A stretch of DNA of 64,000 nt from Lachnobacterium bovis DSM 14045 (GCF_900107245.1 NZ_FNPG01000019.1:1-64000); one strand, 5' to 3'; numbered from the stretch's first letter, positions 24,865 to 34,747 are shown. Program-made: numbers and translations. The notes: a model not told the origin generated them from the sequence alone.

Positions 24865-26402
24865 TTTACTTCCTCCATTTTGGTTCTTTTTCTTTCTATC
24901 ATTTCATCAATTCTTTCAAGATAATTCTTGACATCTTTGACATTTTCAACTCTAGCAATCTTACGATTTCCATCCTGATTATATTCGTTTAAAACTAGCT
25001 TTGTCGATGCACCTGCACCAAGTGCCATTATAGTCTGTTTTTCTTCCATAATCAAGATATTATACACTCCAGACTTGCCCTTTTGACAATATCCAACATT
25101 TTCCATATTGCCAGCCATTCCTTTTTGGCGATACAGATAATATGGAACAAGTCCCATTTCTCTGCAATACTTTTCACACATTTTCATATGTTCTGAAGTA
25201 TTTATCATTTTCATTTTTTCATAATGTTCTTTAAAAACAGTAAGTCTTGCAGCTCTTTTTATTGCAAGAGAATGAACTGTAACATTATCTGGTTTTAATT
25301 CTTTTATAACTTCCATTGTATGTCTAACATCATCTATCGTTTCTCCTGGAAGTCCTACAATTAAATCCATATTTATATGTGAAAAACCAAGTTCTCGCGC
25401 TAATTTAAAGCTTTCTATAGTTTGTTCTACTGTATGATGACGACCTATCAGCTTTAAAGTTTCCTGATTCATAGTCTGTGGATTAATTGAAATCCTATCA
25501 ATTCCATTTTTTCTTAAAACTTCAAGCTTTTCTCTTGTAATTGAATCGGGTCTACCTGCCTCTACAGTAAATTCAACACAATGTGACATATCAAAACTTG
25601 ATTTAACTTTCTTAATCAATCTTTCCATTTGGTGTGGTAACAACGTAGTAGGTGTGCCTCCACCAAAATATACTGAATTAAGCTTTTTGTGTTTGCATTT
25701 TTCTGCTGTAAAATCAATTTCTTTTTCTAATGCATCTAAATATTCATCTACTCTGTTTTTCCAAATTCCTAGCGGATAGGAAGTAAACGAACAATACAAA
25801 CATGTGCTTGGGCAAAAAGGAATACCAATATACAAACTATATCCGTTTTCATAATCAACATCTTTTAAAATATCAATCTCTTCCTTTGCGACTTCAATAC
25901 TAAGATTAATTTTTTCATCCGAGCATAAATATTTAGACTTCATCTCATCAAAAACCTCTTTGTCGCTTTTGCCTGCTTGAAGGAGCTTCATTGGAATCTT
26001 AGTTGGTCTGATTCCTGTAAGTGTTCCCCAAGGTAATTCCTTTTTAGAAGCTTCAGACATCAATTTATAAACATTCTTCTTTAAATTATCTTTTGTTTTT
26101 TTTCTATCATCAGAAAAAGTTTCAAATTCACATTTATTTATTTCTTTTTTGGCTCCATCGGAAAGCACTTCAAAAAATTTCATTCTGATTTTGTTTTCTT
26201 CATCTAAGAATTTAACATCTAACCAGAATTTTGCATTTTTATCTGCTTTATCTATCGAATGATCTGTACTTGCAACGTTTTTTGAAGTCATATCTACATC
26301 ATTTGTATAATAACATTCTACTTCTTCCTTTGAATAAAACGCCTTTACAATTCCATAAATGTCATATTCAAATTCTGCTTTATTTAAAATTACATTTATC
26401 AT
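24855..26402 (-). CDS. hemZ: HemZ-type radical SAM coproporphyrinogen dehydrogenase-like protein
   Basis: The 515-residue protein has a HemZ-type N-terminal region (about 1-170, including LPWGTLTGIRPTK), then a radical SAM barrel with Cys197, Cys201 and Cys204 in the CX3CX2C cluster motif, and the SVYFGGGTPT and HINMDLIVGLPGE segments. HemN/HemZ-family enzymes act on coproporphyrinogen III under anaerobic conditions; some members instead transfer or use heme, so the reaction is inferred. It overlaps the MBL gene by 4 bases and hisS by 10. Confidence 0.85.
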   Translation of the reverse strand: MINVILNKAEFEYDIYGIVKAFYSKEEVECYYTNDVDMTSKNVASTDHSIDKADKNAKFWLDVKFLDEENKIRMKFFEVLSDGAKKEINKCEFETFSDDRKKTKDNLKKNVYKLMSEASKKELPWGTLTGIRPTKIPMKLLQAGKSDKEVFDEMKSKYLCSDEKINLSIEVAKEEIDILKDVDYENGYSLYIGIPFCPSTCLYCSFTSYPLGIWKNRVDEYLDALEKEIDFTAEKCKHKKLNSVYFGGGTPTTLLPHQMERLIKKVKSSFDMSHCVEFTVEAGRPDSITREKLEVLRKNGIDRISINPQTMNQETLKLIGRHHTVEQTIESFKLARELGFSHINMDLIVGLPGETIDDVRHTMEVIKELKPDNVTVHSLAIKRAARLTVFKEHYEKMKMINTSEHMKMCEKYCREMGLVPYYLYRQKGMAGNMENVGYCQKGKSGVYNILIMEEKQTIMALGAGASTKLVLNEYNQDGNRKIARVENVKDVKNYLERIDEMIERKRTKMEEVKWH

Positions 26403-27028
26403 ATATATGGGTTATACATCCTCTCAGTTTCGATAGTAGTTTCCTCATTATGACCTGGATAAACTCTAGTATCATCTGGCAATGGCATAAGTTTCTCTCT
26501 TATTCCTCTAACGAGATCACTTTGACTTCCTTTAGGAAAATCTGTTCTACCTACTGAACCGCAAAACAGAGTATCTCCAACAAAAACTACTGATTCATAA
26601 GGGAAATAATAACAACATCCTCCTATCGTATGTCCTGGTGTAAAAAGCACCCTGATTTTAAATCCTGCTATATCTAATTCTTGTTCATCTTTTACAAAAA
26701 TATCCGCAGAATATTTTTTTGCTTCTCCTAACCATGTTGAAAGATTCATGGATGGATCATTTAAAGTTTCCTTTTCTTTCTCGTAAATATAAACAGGCAC
26801 ATCAAATTCTTCTTTTACTTGTGCACAGCCATTAACATGATCAAAATGACCATGCGTCAAAAGAATAGCCTTAACTATGTATTTGTTCTCTATTATTTTT
26901 GAAATAAGTTGCTTGGCATTATCTCCTGGATCTACAACTATCGCCTCATTAGTCTCTGTATTAATAACAAAATAGCAATTAGTCATAACGGGTCCTACAA
27001 CATAATGTTCAATTTTTAATTTGCTCAT
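26399..27028 (-). CDS. MBL-fold hydrolase, glyoxalase II-like
   Basis: The 209-residue protein is a metallo-beta-lactamase fold hydrolase with the metal motif LLTHGHFDHVNG, further ligands in FTPGHTIGGCCYYF, VGDTLFCGSVGRTD and YPGHNEETT. It resembles YqgX/GloB-type thioester hydrolases but lacks the long C-terminal domain of true glyoxalase II. It starts after the terminator that follows the RSH gene and overlaps hemZ by 4 bases. The substrate is unknown. Confidence 0.85.
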   Translation of the reverse strand: MSKLKIEHYVVGPVMTNCYFVINTETNEAIVVDPGDNAKQLISKIIENKYIVKAILLTHGHFDHVNGCAQVKEEFDVPVYIYEKEKETLNDPSMNLSTWLGEAKKYSADIFVKDEQELDIAGFKIRVLFTPGHTIGGCCYYFPYESVVFVGDTLFCGSVGRTDFPKGSQSDLVRGIREKLMPLPDDTRVYPGHNEETTIETERMYNPYI

Positions 27029-27052
27029 ACAGTCCCTTTCTTATTTCTATCG

Positions 27053-27081
27053 TGGAAAAACCACCGTTCTAGCCGGTGGTT
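27053..27081 (-). terminator. Terminator overlapping the end of the RSH gene
   Basis: On the minus strand AACCACCG (27074-27081) pairs with CGGTGGTT (27059-27066) and is followed by TTTTTCC. The 5' arm contains the Thr-Thr codons before the RSH stop, and the stop TAG lies in the loop. Translating ribosomes reaching the stop codon would therefore cover the hairpin. Confidence 0.7.
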
Positions 27082-29411
27082 CTTCTAATGTCAATAATAC
27101 TATCTACTTGCTTTAATCTTTCGATCAAGCTATTCATCTCTCGTTTTCCTTTTGTATAGAAGGAAACATTTATTGTAGCAATACCTTGTTTATTTGTCTT
27201 AGAAAATAAACCTGTTATGTTTATATTTCTTTCTGTAAAAATCTTAGATATATCTACCAAAAGACCTGATCTATCCTGACAATAGAGATTAATTTCTGTA
27301 AAGTATTCACAATCCTGTTCATTAATGTCTGCTTGCCATTCAGCTTCAATAAGACGCTCTCTTTCAATTTCTGAAAGATTAAAAATATTAATGCAATCAG
27401 TTCTATGAATTGAGACACCACGTCCTCTAGTTACAAAACCAACAATTTCATCGCCTGGTACTGGTGAACAACATTTTGAAAAATGAACAGCAACATCATA
27501 TAAGCCTTTAACAACAATACCACTCTTTGAACGTCTATGCTCAGTTTGTGTTTTATTTTCTGCAATATTTTCTGCAACTTCTTCATCTGTGATTCGTACC
27601 AAATGATCTTTTTGGTATTCTTCAAACATCTTATTTATAACCTGGCTCTCTTTTAAGCCACCATGACCAACAGTTGCAAGACATGATTTCCAATCATGGA
27701 AACCATATTTTCTTAATATCTTCTCTTGATATTCTGGTTTATTGATATCGCTAAAATCAATTCCTTTTCCTTTAGCGCAGCTTAACAATAATTCTTTACC
27801 TTTAGCGATATTTTCTTCTTTAAGCTCACTTCTAAACCATTGATTTATTTTATTTTTAGCTTGCGTACTTCTTACAATAGAAAGCCAATCTCTACTTGGT
27901 CCTCTAGAATTACCTGATGTAATAATCTCAATTCTATCACCATTTTTAATGGTGTAATCAATTGGAACAAGCTTTCCATTAACTCGTGCACCAACCATTT
28001 TATTACCAACAGCTGAATGAATGCTGTATGCAAAATCTATTGGCGTTGAACCATTTGGTAAATTCTTAACATCTCCTGATGGTGTAAAACAAAATACTGT
28101 ATCAGAAAACAAATCCAAGTCACTCTTTAACAGCTTAAGGAATTCTTTATTGTCTGCCATATCCTGCTGCCATTCAAGAATCTGCCTCAACCAACTAAGT
28201 TTCTCTTCTTCAGAAACTGTTGTTTTAGTTTCCATTCCATTATTGGCTTCTTTGTATTTCCAATGAGCTGCAATACCATATTCCGCAGTTCTGTGCATCT
28301 CATAAGTTCTAATCTGAATCTCAAATGGCTGTCCACTAGGCCCTATAAGTGTCGTATGTAATGATTGATACATATTTGGCTTAGGCATAGCAATATAATC
28401 TTTAAAACGTCCCGGAATAGGCTTGTACATCTCATGCATAATACCAAGAACTGCATAACAATCTTTAATAGAATCTACCAATATTCTTATTGCAAATAAA
28501 TCATAAATCTGATCTATTGTTTTATTTTGATTTAACATTTTCTTATAAATACTAAAGAAATGTTTTGCTCTACCTGATACATCAGCAACAAAACCTGCTT
28601 TTTTGACTTGTTCGTCTACTTTCTCTACTAAGCTCTTGATATAATCGTCTCGTACACTTTTTCTAAGTGCAACTTTTTCTACCAAATCATAATATGCTTC
28701 TGGTTCTAAATATTTAAGAGATAAATCTTCTAATTCTATTTTAATTTTGCTGATACCAAGTCTTTGTGCGATTGGACAATATATTTCTTGCGTTTCTCTA
28801 GCAATTCTAGTCTGAGCTTCTTTAGATTGATATCTTAAAGTTCTCATGTTATGCAAACGATCCGCTAATTTAATAATAATAACACGGATATCTTTTGCCA
28901 TTGCAAGAAACATCTTTCGTAAATTCTCCGCCTGCATTTCTAATCTATCAGTTGCCGTTTTGTTTTTCCCGGTCTTTTTTTCTTTTTGCGACAAATGTAA
29001 ATGCTTTAATTTAGTAACACCATCTACTAAAAGCAAAACTTCCGCACCAAATTCTTCTTCTAACTCTTCTTTAGTAGCGGCTGTATCTTCTAAAACATCA
29101 TGTAATAAACCTGCTGCTATCGTCTCTTTATCCATTTCTAACTCTGCAAGTATAATTGCAACACAAAGAGGATGCGCTATATAAGGTTCTCCTGATTTTC
29201 TAACCTGACCTTGATGCGAATCAAACGCCCATTTATACGCCTTTTCTACTAAGGATGTATCAGCTGATGGATGATATTTCTTAATGCTTTCAATTAATTC
29301 CTCATATAAATCATCAGGACTTACAAATTCCTTAATTGCCTTAATACTATCAGCATGTGAATGGAACTCTTTTTCAATTTTCTCTAATTCTTCTTTTGAA
29401 ATATCTGCCAT
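27069..29411 (-). CDS. relA: RelA/SpoT family (p)ppGpp synthetase/hydrolase
   Basis: The start at 29411 (MADISKEEL) is ATG with AGGTG upstream; an upstream GTG at 29420 is less likely. The 780-residue protein has the bifunctional RSH layout: HD hydrolase domain with intact AGLLHDVLEDTAAT, synthetase domain with PGRFKDYIAMPKPNMYQSLH and EIQIRTYEMHRTAEYG, then TGS, helical, CC and C-terminal ACT domains. It makes and breaks the stringent-response alarmone. A second, smaller synthetase lies at 56113-56802. A terminator overlaps its 3' end. Confidence 0.95.
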   Translation of the reverse strand: MADISKEELEKIEKEFHSHADSIKAIKEFVSPDDLYEELIESIKKYHPSADTSLVEKAYKWAFDSHQGQVRKSGEPYIAHPLCVAIILAELEMDKETIAAGLLHDVLEDTAATKEELEEEFGAEVLLLVDGVTKLKHLHLSQKEKKTGKNKTATDRLEMQAENLRKMFLAMAKDIRVIIIKLADRLHNMRTLRYQSKEAQTRIARETQEIYCPIAQRLGISKIKIELEDLSLKYLEPEAYYDLVEKVALRKSVRDDYIKSLVEKVDEQVKKAGFVADVSGRAKHFFSIYKKMLNQNKTIDQIYDLFAIRILVDSIKDCYAVLGIMHEMYKPIPGRFKDYIAMPKPNMYQSLHTTLIGPSGQPFEIQIRTYEMHRTAEYGIAAHWKYKEANNGMETKTTVSEEEKLSWLRQILEWQQDMADNKEFLKLLKSDLDLFSDTVFCFTPSGDVKNLPNGSTPIDFAYSIHSAVGNKMVGARVNGKLVPIDYTIKNGDRIEIITSGNSRGPSRDWLSIVRSTQAKNKINQWFRSELKEENIAKGKELLLSCAKGKGIDFSDINKPEYQEKILRKYGFHDWKSCLATVGHGGLKESQVINKMFEEYQKDHLVRITDEEVAENIAENKTQTEHRRSKSGIVVKGLYDVAVHFSKCCSPVPGDEIVGFVTRGRGVSIHRTDCINIFNLSEIERERLIEAEWQADINEQDCEYFTEINLYCQDRSGLLVDISKIFTERNINITGLFSKTNKQGIATINVSFYTKGKREMNSLIERLKQVDSIIDIRRTTG

Positions 29412-29512
29412 ACTGATCACCTACCTTCATAACTTGCTAATACTACTAAAATCACACTAAAATATTATATTTTATTTTAACACAAAAATCAATATTTTGC
29501 TCTCTTTAGATT

Positions 29513-30391
29513 TTATAATTTTTTTACATACTTTTGTAAAAATACATGATTATCTTTTATCTCTTTTTCAAAAACAAATCCCAAAGACTTTGCAAACTCA
29601 ATGGAAGCATAATTTGTTTCATGTATAAAACATGCAAGTTTTGTAATTGCAAATTCAGTTTTTACCACTTCAAATAATTTGCGACAGATTTCAGTTGCAA
29701 TACCTTTTCTTTGATATGCTCCGAGAAGAGCATATCCTAACTCAATATTAAACTCTTTTCCTCTGTTTTTTGGCTCAATTCCTACTCTTCCTATCATTTT
29801 ATCTGTTTTTTTATCTATAACATTCCACATTCCATATCCGTAAAAAGGATAAACTGATCTTATATATGTTTCCTGATACTTATATTCATCTTTTTTTCTA
29901 AATAATGGTTCGATGTATCTTGAAAACTCTGGATCTTTGTACATCTCGCAAAATTCATCAAATCTGCTTAAATCCATTTCTTTAACTATACAACGTTCTG
30001 TTTCGAAAACTTCTATTGGAATACTATGAAAACGTTTAAAAACATCTTCTATATCTTCAAAACATAATCCCTTAAAACTGCTATAATATATTTCAGCATT
30101 AAATAAATCATTTATCTCTCTTTCTACCGGACCGCACGCAATACATGGGATATCAAAACTATGGCACATTATTAATGTATCTATCTTTTCAATAAAAGCC
30201 AATATATTTTTTTCCTTTCCATAACGATATAACTCTTTGGCTATTTCATTTGAATGATAATCTCTTATATTAATTTCTACAATCTCTATATTATGTTTTT
30301 TAAACTCTACATCACGTATTCTAACAAAATCTTCATCTTCTTCTGGTTGTTCTCTCACAAAAAGCAGTACTTTTTCTAATTTTTTTTCCAT
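29513..30391 (-). CDS. GNAT acetyltransferase with an extra N-terminal domain
   Basis: The 292-residue protein has two parts. Residues about 125-290 are a RimJ/RimL-type GNAT domain with the IGRVGIEPKNRG and GYALLGAYQRKGIATEI blocks and the NYASIEFAKSLGF helix. Residues 1-115 form an additional alpha/beta domain with FDIPCIACGPVEREIND, reminiscent of the end of HAD-like or receiver-like folds, but no catalytic residues are visible. The substrate is unknown. It is divergent from the cyclophilin gene and ends 102 bases before the RSH gene start on the same strand. Confidence 0.75.
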   Translation of the reverse strand: MEKKLEKVLLFVREQPEEDEDFVRIRDVEFKKHNIEIVEINIRDYHSNEIAKELYRYGKEKNILAFIEKIDTLIMCHSFDIPCIACGPVEREINDLFNAEIYYSSFKGLCFEDIEDVFKRFHSIPIEVFETERCIVKEMDLSRFDEFCEMYKDPEFSRYIEPLFRKKDEYKYQETYIRSVYPFYGYGMWNVIDKKTDKMIGRVGIEPKNRGKEFNIELGYALLGAYQRKGIATEICRKLFEVVKTEFAITKLACFIHETNYASIEFAKSLGFVFEKEIKDNHVFLQKYVKKL

Positions 30392-30566
30392 CTTATGTTT
30401 TTCTCAACCTTTCTTTTACTTTTTATATATTATTAATTATTTATTACTTATTTTTTCTTTACGTTTGTCTTCTTTTCCGTTACAATTATGCATGTACTTT
30501 ACAAAAAAGTGTATTTTTATTCTATTATATACTTTTTTTAATATTAATCGAAAGAAGGAATTTATA

Positions 30567-31088
30567 ATGACTCAAAATCCAATAGTTACATTCGTTATGC
30601 AAAACGGCGATATTATGAAAGCTGAATTATATCCAGAAGTTGCACCAAATACTGTAAACAACTTCATCAGCTTAGCCAACCATGGTTTTTATGATGGTTT
30701 AATTTTCCACCGTGTCATCAAAAACTTTATGATTCAAGGTGGCGATCCAGATGGTACTGGAATGGGCGGCCCAGCTTATAGTATTCGTGGTGAATTTACA
30801 CAAAATGGTTTCCCTAATTCTTTAGCTCATACAGCTGGTGTTTTATCAATGGCTCGTTCTATGATGCCTGACTCAGCAGGAAGCCAATTCTTTATCATGC
30901 ACAAAGATGCTCCACATCTTGATGGTGCTTATGCCGCTTTTGGTAAAATAATTGAAGGTTTAGATATCGTTGACAAAATTGCCTCAACACAAACTGATTA
31001 CTCTGATCGTCCACTTGAAGATCAGGTTATGAAATCTGTTTCTGTTGAATGCTTTGGTGTAGAATATCCAGAACCAGAAACTCTCTAA
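30567..31088 (+). CDS. Peptidyl-prolyl cis-trans isomerase, cyclophilin type
   Basis: The start at 30567 (MTQNPIVTFVMQNG) has AAAGAAGGAA upstream; an upstream in-frame start at 30465 lacks one. The 173-residue cytoplasmic protein is a complete cyclophilin domain with FHRVIKNFMIQGGDPDGTGM, the SMARSMMPDSAGSQFFI strand and the active-site Arg in FHRV. The human-type Trp contact is replaced by His in PHLDGAYAAFG, as in many bacterial forms. It catalyses prolyl isomerisation in protein folding. It is single, with its own terminator. Confidence 0.92.
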   Translation: MTQNPIVTFVMQNGDIMKAELYPEVAPNTVNNFISLANHGFYDGLIFHRVIKNFMIQGGDPDGTGMGGPAYSIRGEFTQNGFPNSLAHTAGVLSMARSMMPDSAGSQFFIMHKDAPHLDGAYAAFGKIIEGLDIVDKIASTQTDYSDRPLEDQVMKSVSVECFGVEYPEPETL

Positions 31089-31130
31089 TAAATTTATTTA
31101 GTAAAACTTAATAAGTTTATATAATATATC

Positions 31131-31217
31131 GCCCCCCAGATGACAAATAATAAATTTTTATTGCAATTATATATTTTTTAGCATAAAAATTTATATTCTC
31201 TGGAGGGCTTTTATTTT
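31131..31217 (+). terminator. Large intrinsic terminator after the cyclophilin gene
   Basis: GCCCCCCAGA (31131-31140) pairs with TCTGGAGGGC (31199-31208), and an inner AATAAATTTTTAT / ATAAAAATTTATATT pair extends the stem. TTTTATTTT follows on the plus strand, reaching the 3' end of the convergent pilO-like gene. Confidence 0.75.
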
Positions 31218-31917
31218 AGTAGTATTCTAATTTGATAACTGCATCTATAGCATCATCACCAAAATCTGTTTCTGCATCAACCTCAACTACCCTAGCTGAT
31301 GATGTTTGTTCTCTTAGTTTTTTTATAAAATCTACTAGACTAGCTCTATCTGCATTAACACTAATATTAACTTCTTTATACAATTTGCTTATCTCTTTTG
31401 AATCATTATAATAAATCACCCTTGGACAATTTATTTTAATTTCATCTATTGTAACACCTACTTCATTTTCTATCAAAATAAGTTCTGCTACAATTCTAAC
31501 ATCTGAAAGTATGTCTTGAGAGCTTTTTGTCTCTAATATTTCCTTTCGTCCGCTAGAAATCTCTTTTATTTCTTTTGAATTAGTTTTTTGCTTGCTTAAC
31601 TCTAATTCGCTTGTGTCTGATTCATAACTGTTTAATAAATCTTTCCCGTTAAATAAATATACTTGTTTTCCTTGTAGTACATCTACTTTGCTTTTTACTG
31701 CAGATTTACTATCTAATCCCCCTTGTAAATAGTCTAGTCTACATTTCATCTGTATTATATTGTAATCCAACTTCCTTCTCTCTCCCCCATAAAAATTATT
31801 ACTCACCAATGATGCAACTATTAAAATAGTAACACCAACTATATAATACCAAACTTTACTAGATTTTAGTATATATTTTTTGCTTTTTAAATAATCTTTT
31901 TTGTGAAACTTTCCCAT
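31216..31917 (-). CDS. PilO-like membrane protein
   Basis: The 233-residue protein has a short basic cytoplasmic N-terminus, one membrane helix (VWYYIVGVTILIVASLVS, about 22-39), a coiled-coil stretch and a C-terminal ferredoxin-like half with VNISVNADRASLVDFIKKLR. This is the layout of PilO, the inner-membrane alignment-complex subunit of type IV pili and type II secretion. It begins 4 bases after the PilM/N-like gene, which supports the call. Sequence similarity is weak, so the name rests on topology and neighbours. Confidence 0.6.
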   Translation of the reverse strand: MGKFHKKDYLKSKKYILKSSKVWYYIVGVTILIVASLVSNNFYGGERRKLDYNIIQMKCRLDYLQGGLDSKSAVKSKVDVLQGKQVYLFNGKDLLNSYESDTSELELSKQKTNSKEIKEISSGRKEILETKSSQDILSDVRIVAELILIENEVGVTIDEIKINCPRVIYYNDSKEISKLYKEVNISVNADRASLVDFIKKLREQTSSARVVEVDAETDFGDDAIDAVIKLEYY

Positions 31918-31920
31918 AGC

Positions 31921-33468
31921 CTAGAGCTTCCCTTCTATATTTAAAAACCATTTTTCTCTAGTATCATCTTTTTTTAAACTTTTAACTGTTAATTGGCTAA
32001 TATTTTCTTTTGATACCTTTTCTTTTTTGACCTTTCCTCCTTCTATTTTTTTTGCTAAATCTAACGCATCCTCCTTTGAATCTGTTTGAATTACTGCCTC
32101 GAAATTATATGTTGTAACATTAAATTTTGCTATTTTATCAGTGCTTTTTAATTTTGCATCAATTGTGTCATAGAGTTCTTTCCACTGAGCATTTTTCACT
32201 TCATCTGCAAAAATAACATTCTGACATTCTTTTTTTAGATTTTCTAATTTATTCCTATATCTTGCCATCTCTACTGAAGGAGTAACAAGGATTACGATTG
32301 CTATCGCAAAACATGCTGTCAGAAACAATTTTGCAAATCGATTTGAATTATGGATAAATCCTACTTTATTATCTTTTTGTGCCTCTATCTTCTGGTACTG
32401 CTCAATTAGTTTATCTTCTTCAACGTAGATTAATCCTTCGTTGATTATTTTTACATCCGTTTCTATGTACCTCTGCAAATACTTATCCAAACCACACATG
32501 TGACTTGCGATTCCCGTTATACAAACAAACTTTTTTCTTCGTGACATTATATCTGTTTTTAAGACATTTTCTTTTATTTCTTCAAATAAAAAGTGTAGTT
32601 TTCTAACAACTGAATCCTTATATTCTTCTTCGTAATCGCCATCAGTTCCATGGTTAAAACAATCTCTTTTTTCCATTTTTGCGATTACTTTGCTTATACT
32701 TTCTTCATCATACACTTTGTTTTTTATAAGCGAGTAAACAGCGTCTTTGGCACCATACATTATAACTTTTTTGTTAATTATTCTACCTTTTTTTACATCC
32801 AAAAAAACAGTCTTTGTCATTCCAATATCAACAATTGTGATATTCTTGTATTTCTTTGCAAAAGAATCATCATATACATTTTCAACAACATTTAAACCTG
32901 TAAAATCCATACCTAACGAATCTGCCGTCGCCTTTGCTCCATTCATAATCTTTTTAGGAACTGCCGTTAAAATGTATGCTCTTTCATTATTTCGTTTTTC
33001 TTTAAATGTTAGTTTTTCTTTTTGTTCTTCTATGAAAACCAAAAACAGGTTTTTATTAATCGGGAATTCTGACAAAATCTGATCTTTTACTTTTTTATTT
33101 TTTATCTTCTTTGGGCTTTTAATTCTTTCTCTTTTGGCTATTATTTTCGTTGAATGAACGAGCATTCCAACTGTTGTATATCCTAATTCCTTAATATCGC
33201 CTACACTTAATTCTTTTTTTTTCGCTAATTTCTCTTTAATTTCCTTGTCAAATACTTTTGCAGTATTATCTTTTCTAATCTCTTTTAATCTTTCTTCAAA
33301 AACTTCAACAAATTTCTGAACATCACAAATATTTCCATCATAGACGACATCTTCTGGTGTATCAAACATCATAAACGCATCTATTCTGGATTTTCTTCTC
33401 ATTATTGTAACAAAATAAATTTTTGCAATCTGATTCCCAATTTCAAAGCACAACATTTTCTTTTTCAT
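31921..33468 (-). CDS. PilM-PilN-like fusion protein
   Basis: The start at 33468 (MKKKMLCFEIGNQ) is ATG; an upstream GTG is possible. Residues 1-365 resemble the actin-like ATPase PilM (nucleotide loop in ITIVDIGMTKTVFLDV, second loop FVCITGIASHMCGL). One membrane helix follows (about 380-397, LFLTACFAIAIVILV), then a coiled coil and an extracytoplasmic domain like PilN. In most bacteria PilM and PilN are separate; here they appear fused. It lies between PilT and the PilO-like gene in one operon. The fusion is inferred from topology. Confidence 0.65.
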   Translation of the reverse strand: MKKKMLCFEIGNQIAKIYFVTIMRRKSRIDAFMMFDTPEDVVYDGNICDVQKFVEVFEERLKEIRKDNTAKVFDKEIKEKLAKKKELSVGDIKELGYTTVGMLVHSTKIIAKRERIKSPKKIKNKKVKDQILSEFPINKNLFLVFIEEQKEKLTFKEKRNNERAYILTAVPKKIMNGAKATADSLGMDFTGLNVVENVYDDSFAKKYKNITIVDIGMTKTVFLDVKKGRIINKKVIMYGAKDAVYSLIKNKVYDEESISKVIAKMEKRDCFNHGTDGDYEEEYKDSVVRKLHFLFEEIKENVLKTDIMSRRKKFVCITGIASHMCGLDKYLQRYIETDVKIINEGLIYVEEDKLIEQYQKIEAQKDNKVGFIHNSNRFAKLFLTACFAIAIVILVTPSVEMARYRNKLENLKKECQNVIFADEVKNAQWKELYDTIDAKLKSTDKIAKFNVTTYNFEAVIQTDSKEDALDLAKKIEGGKVKKEKVSKENISQLTVKSLKKDDTREKWFLNIEGKL

Positions 33469-33512
33469 ATAACACCGCACTCCCTAAAATTGCTCCAATA
33501 AATATATTTACT

Positions 33513-34589
33513 CTAAAATAATTGTACACGTTCTCCCATCATTGATTTATCATTAGCATAACTTATAGCACTCTCGCCATTTATTATACCTTTCATATAT
33601 AAATCATATATAGAATCGTCCATCAAACGCATTCCGTCTTTTTTTCTTTCCTGCATAATACTTGGAATTTGATACGTCTTTCCTGTTTTTATCAATTTCG
33701 ATATTTCAATATTATTTAACATCACCTCAAATGCTACCGCTCGTCCTTTTGAATCTTTTATAGGCAATAATTGCTGCGCAACTACGCCTTTTAAAACACT
33801 TGATAACATTACTCGAATTTGCTGTTGCTGATGTAGTGGATATACCTCTATAAGCCTGTCTATTGCATCCACCACGCTATTATTGTGCAAAGTGGAAAAA
33901 ACTAATCGTCCATTTTCTGCTGCCGAAATTGCAGATGAAATAGAATCTAAATCTCTCATTTCTCCCACAAAAATAACATCCGGATCTTGCCTAAGCGCGG
34001 CCTTTATTGCATTTGCATAGCACTTAGTATCAACACCTATCTCTCTTTGCAACACAATAGACTTGCCATGCTGATGCAGATATTCAATGGGATCTTCAAT
34101 CGTAATTATATTTTTTACATGATTTTGCGCTATTTCACTTAATAATGCCGCTATTGTTGTTGATTTTCCACTACCTGCGGGACCAGTAACCAAAATTAAA
34201 CCTTTTTTTAAGTCACATAATTTGATGACTGATTCTGGGATATTTATATCTTTTGCTTTAGGAATATTAAAAGGCAGAATACGCATTGACATCGCAAATG
34301 TACCCCTTTGTCTAAAGACATTCACTCTAACACGTCCTAGACCGGATACAGAATATGCATAATCAAGTTCACCATATTCTTCTAGTTCCTCCATCTGTTT
34401 TTCTTCTAACATTCCTTTTAAAATATTTTCAATATCATATGGTTTTAAAAAATATTTTTTTAATGGAATCATCTCACCATCCACTCTAATCATAACATTA
34501 CTTGATGGTGCCAGATGAATATCAGAAGCGGCATTATTTTGAGCTTCGTTTAAAATTTGTAATAGTAAATCTATGCTACTTTCTCCCAT
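33513..34589 (-). CDS. pilT: PilT-like type IV pilus retraction ATPase
   Basis: The 358-residue protein has the PilT architecture: a PAS-like N-terminal domain with ASDIHLAPSSNVMIRVDGEM, Walker A GPAGSGKS (136-143), an Asp box, Walker B DVIFVGEMRD (204-213) and the His box FSTLHNNSVVDAI. PilT powers pilus retraction and twitching motility. Family length and motifs are complete. GGGGGAG precedes ATG. It heads the three-gene set pilT-pilM/N-pilO; no pilin, PilB, PilC or prepilin peptidase gene is present in the window. Confidence 0.9.
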   Translation of the reverse strand: MGESSIDLLLQILNEAQNNAASDIHLAPSSNVMIRVDGEMIPLKKYFLKPYDIENILKGMLEEKQMEELEEYGELDYAYSVSGLGRVRVNVFRQRGTFAMSMRILPFNIPKAKDINIPESVIKLCDLKKGLILVTGPAGSGKSTTIAALLSEIAQNHVKNIITIEDPIEYLHQHGKSIVLQREIGVDTKCYANAIKAALRQDPDVIFVGEMRDLDSISSAISAAENGRLVFSTLHNNSVVDAIDRLIEVYPLHQQQQIRVMLSSVLKGVVAQQLLPIKDSKGRAVAFEVMLNNIEISKLIKTGKTYQIPSIMQERKKDGMRLMDDSIYDLYMKGIINGESAISYANDKSMMGERVQLF

Positions 34590-34612
34590 TTTTCTCCCCC
34601 ATCAGTTAAAAA

Positions 34613-34644
34613 TTTAGAGGATAAAATAATAAAAATCCCCTAAA
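34613..34644 (-). terminator. Terminator between truA and pilT
   Basis: On the minus strand TTTAGGGGAT pairs with ATCCTCTAAA (plus coordinates 34635-34644 and 34613-34622) with one mismatch, followed by TTTTTAAC. It ends the ecf-truA transcript before the pil genes. Confidence 0.65.
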
Positions 34645-34747
34645 ATAATTATAAATGTTCTGCATAAATCTTTCAACTATTTTGATTATTTTTTGTGTAT
34701 TTTACACAACTCAACAAATTTATATTCAACTATAAACATATACTGTA

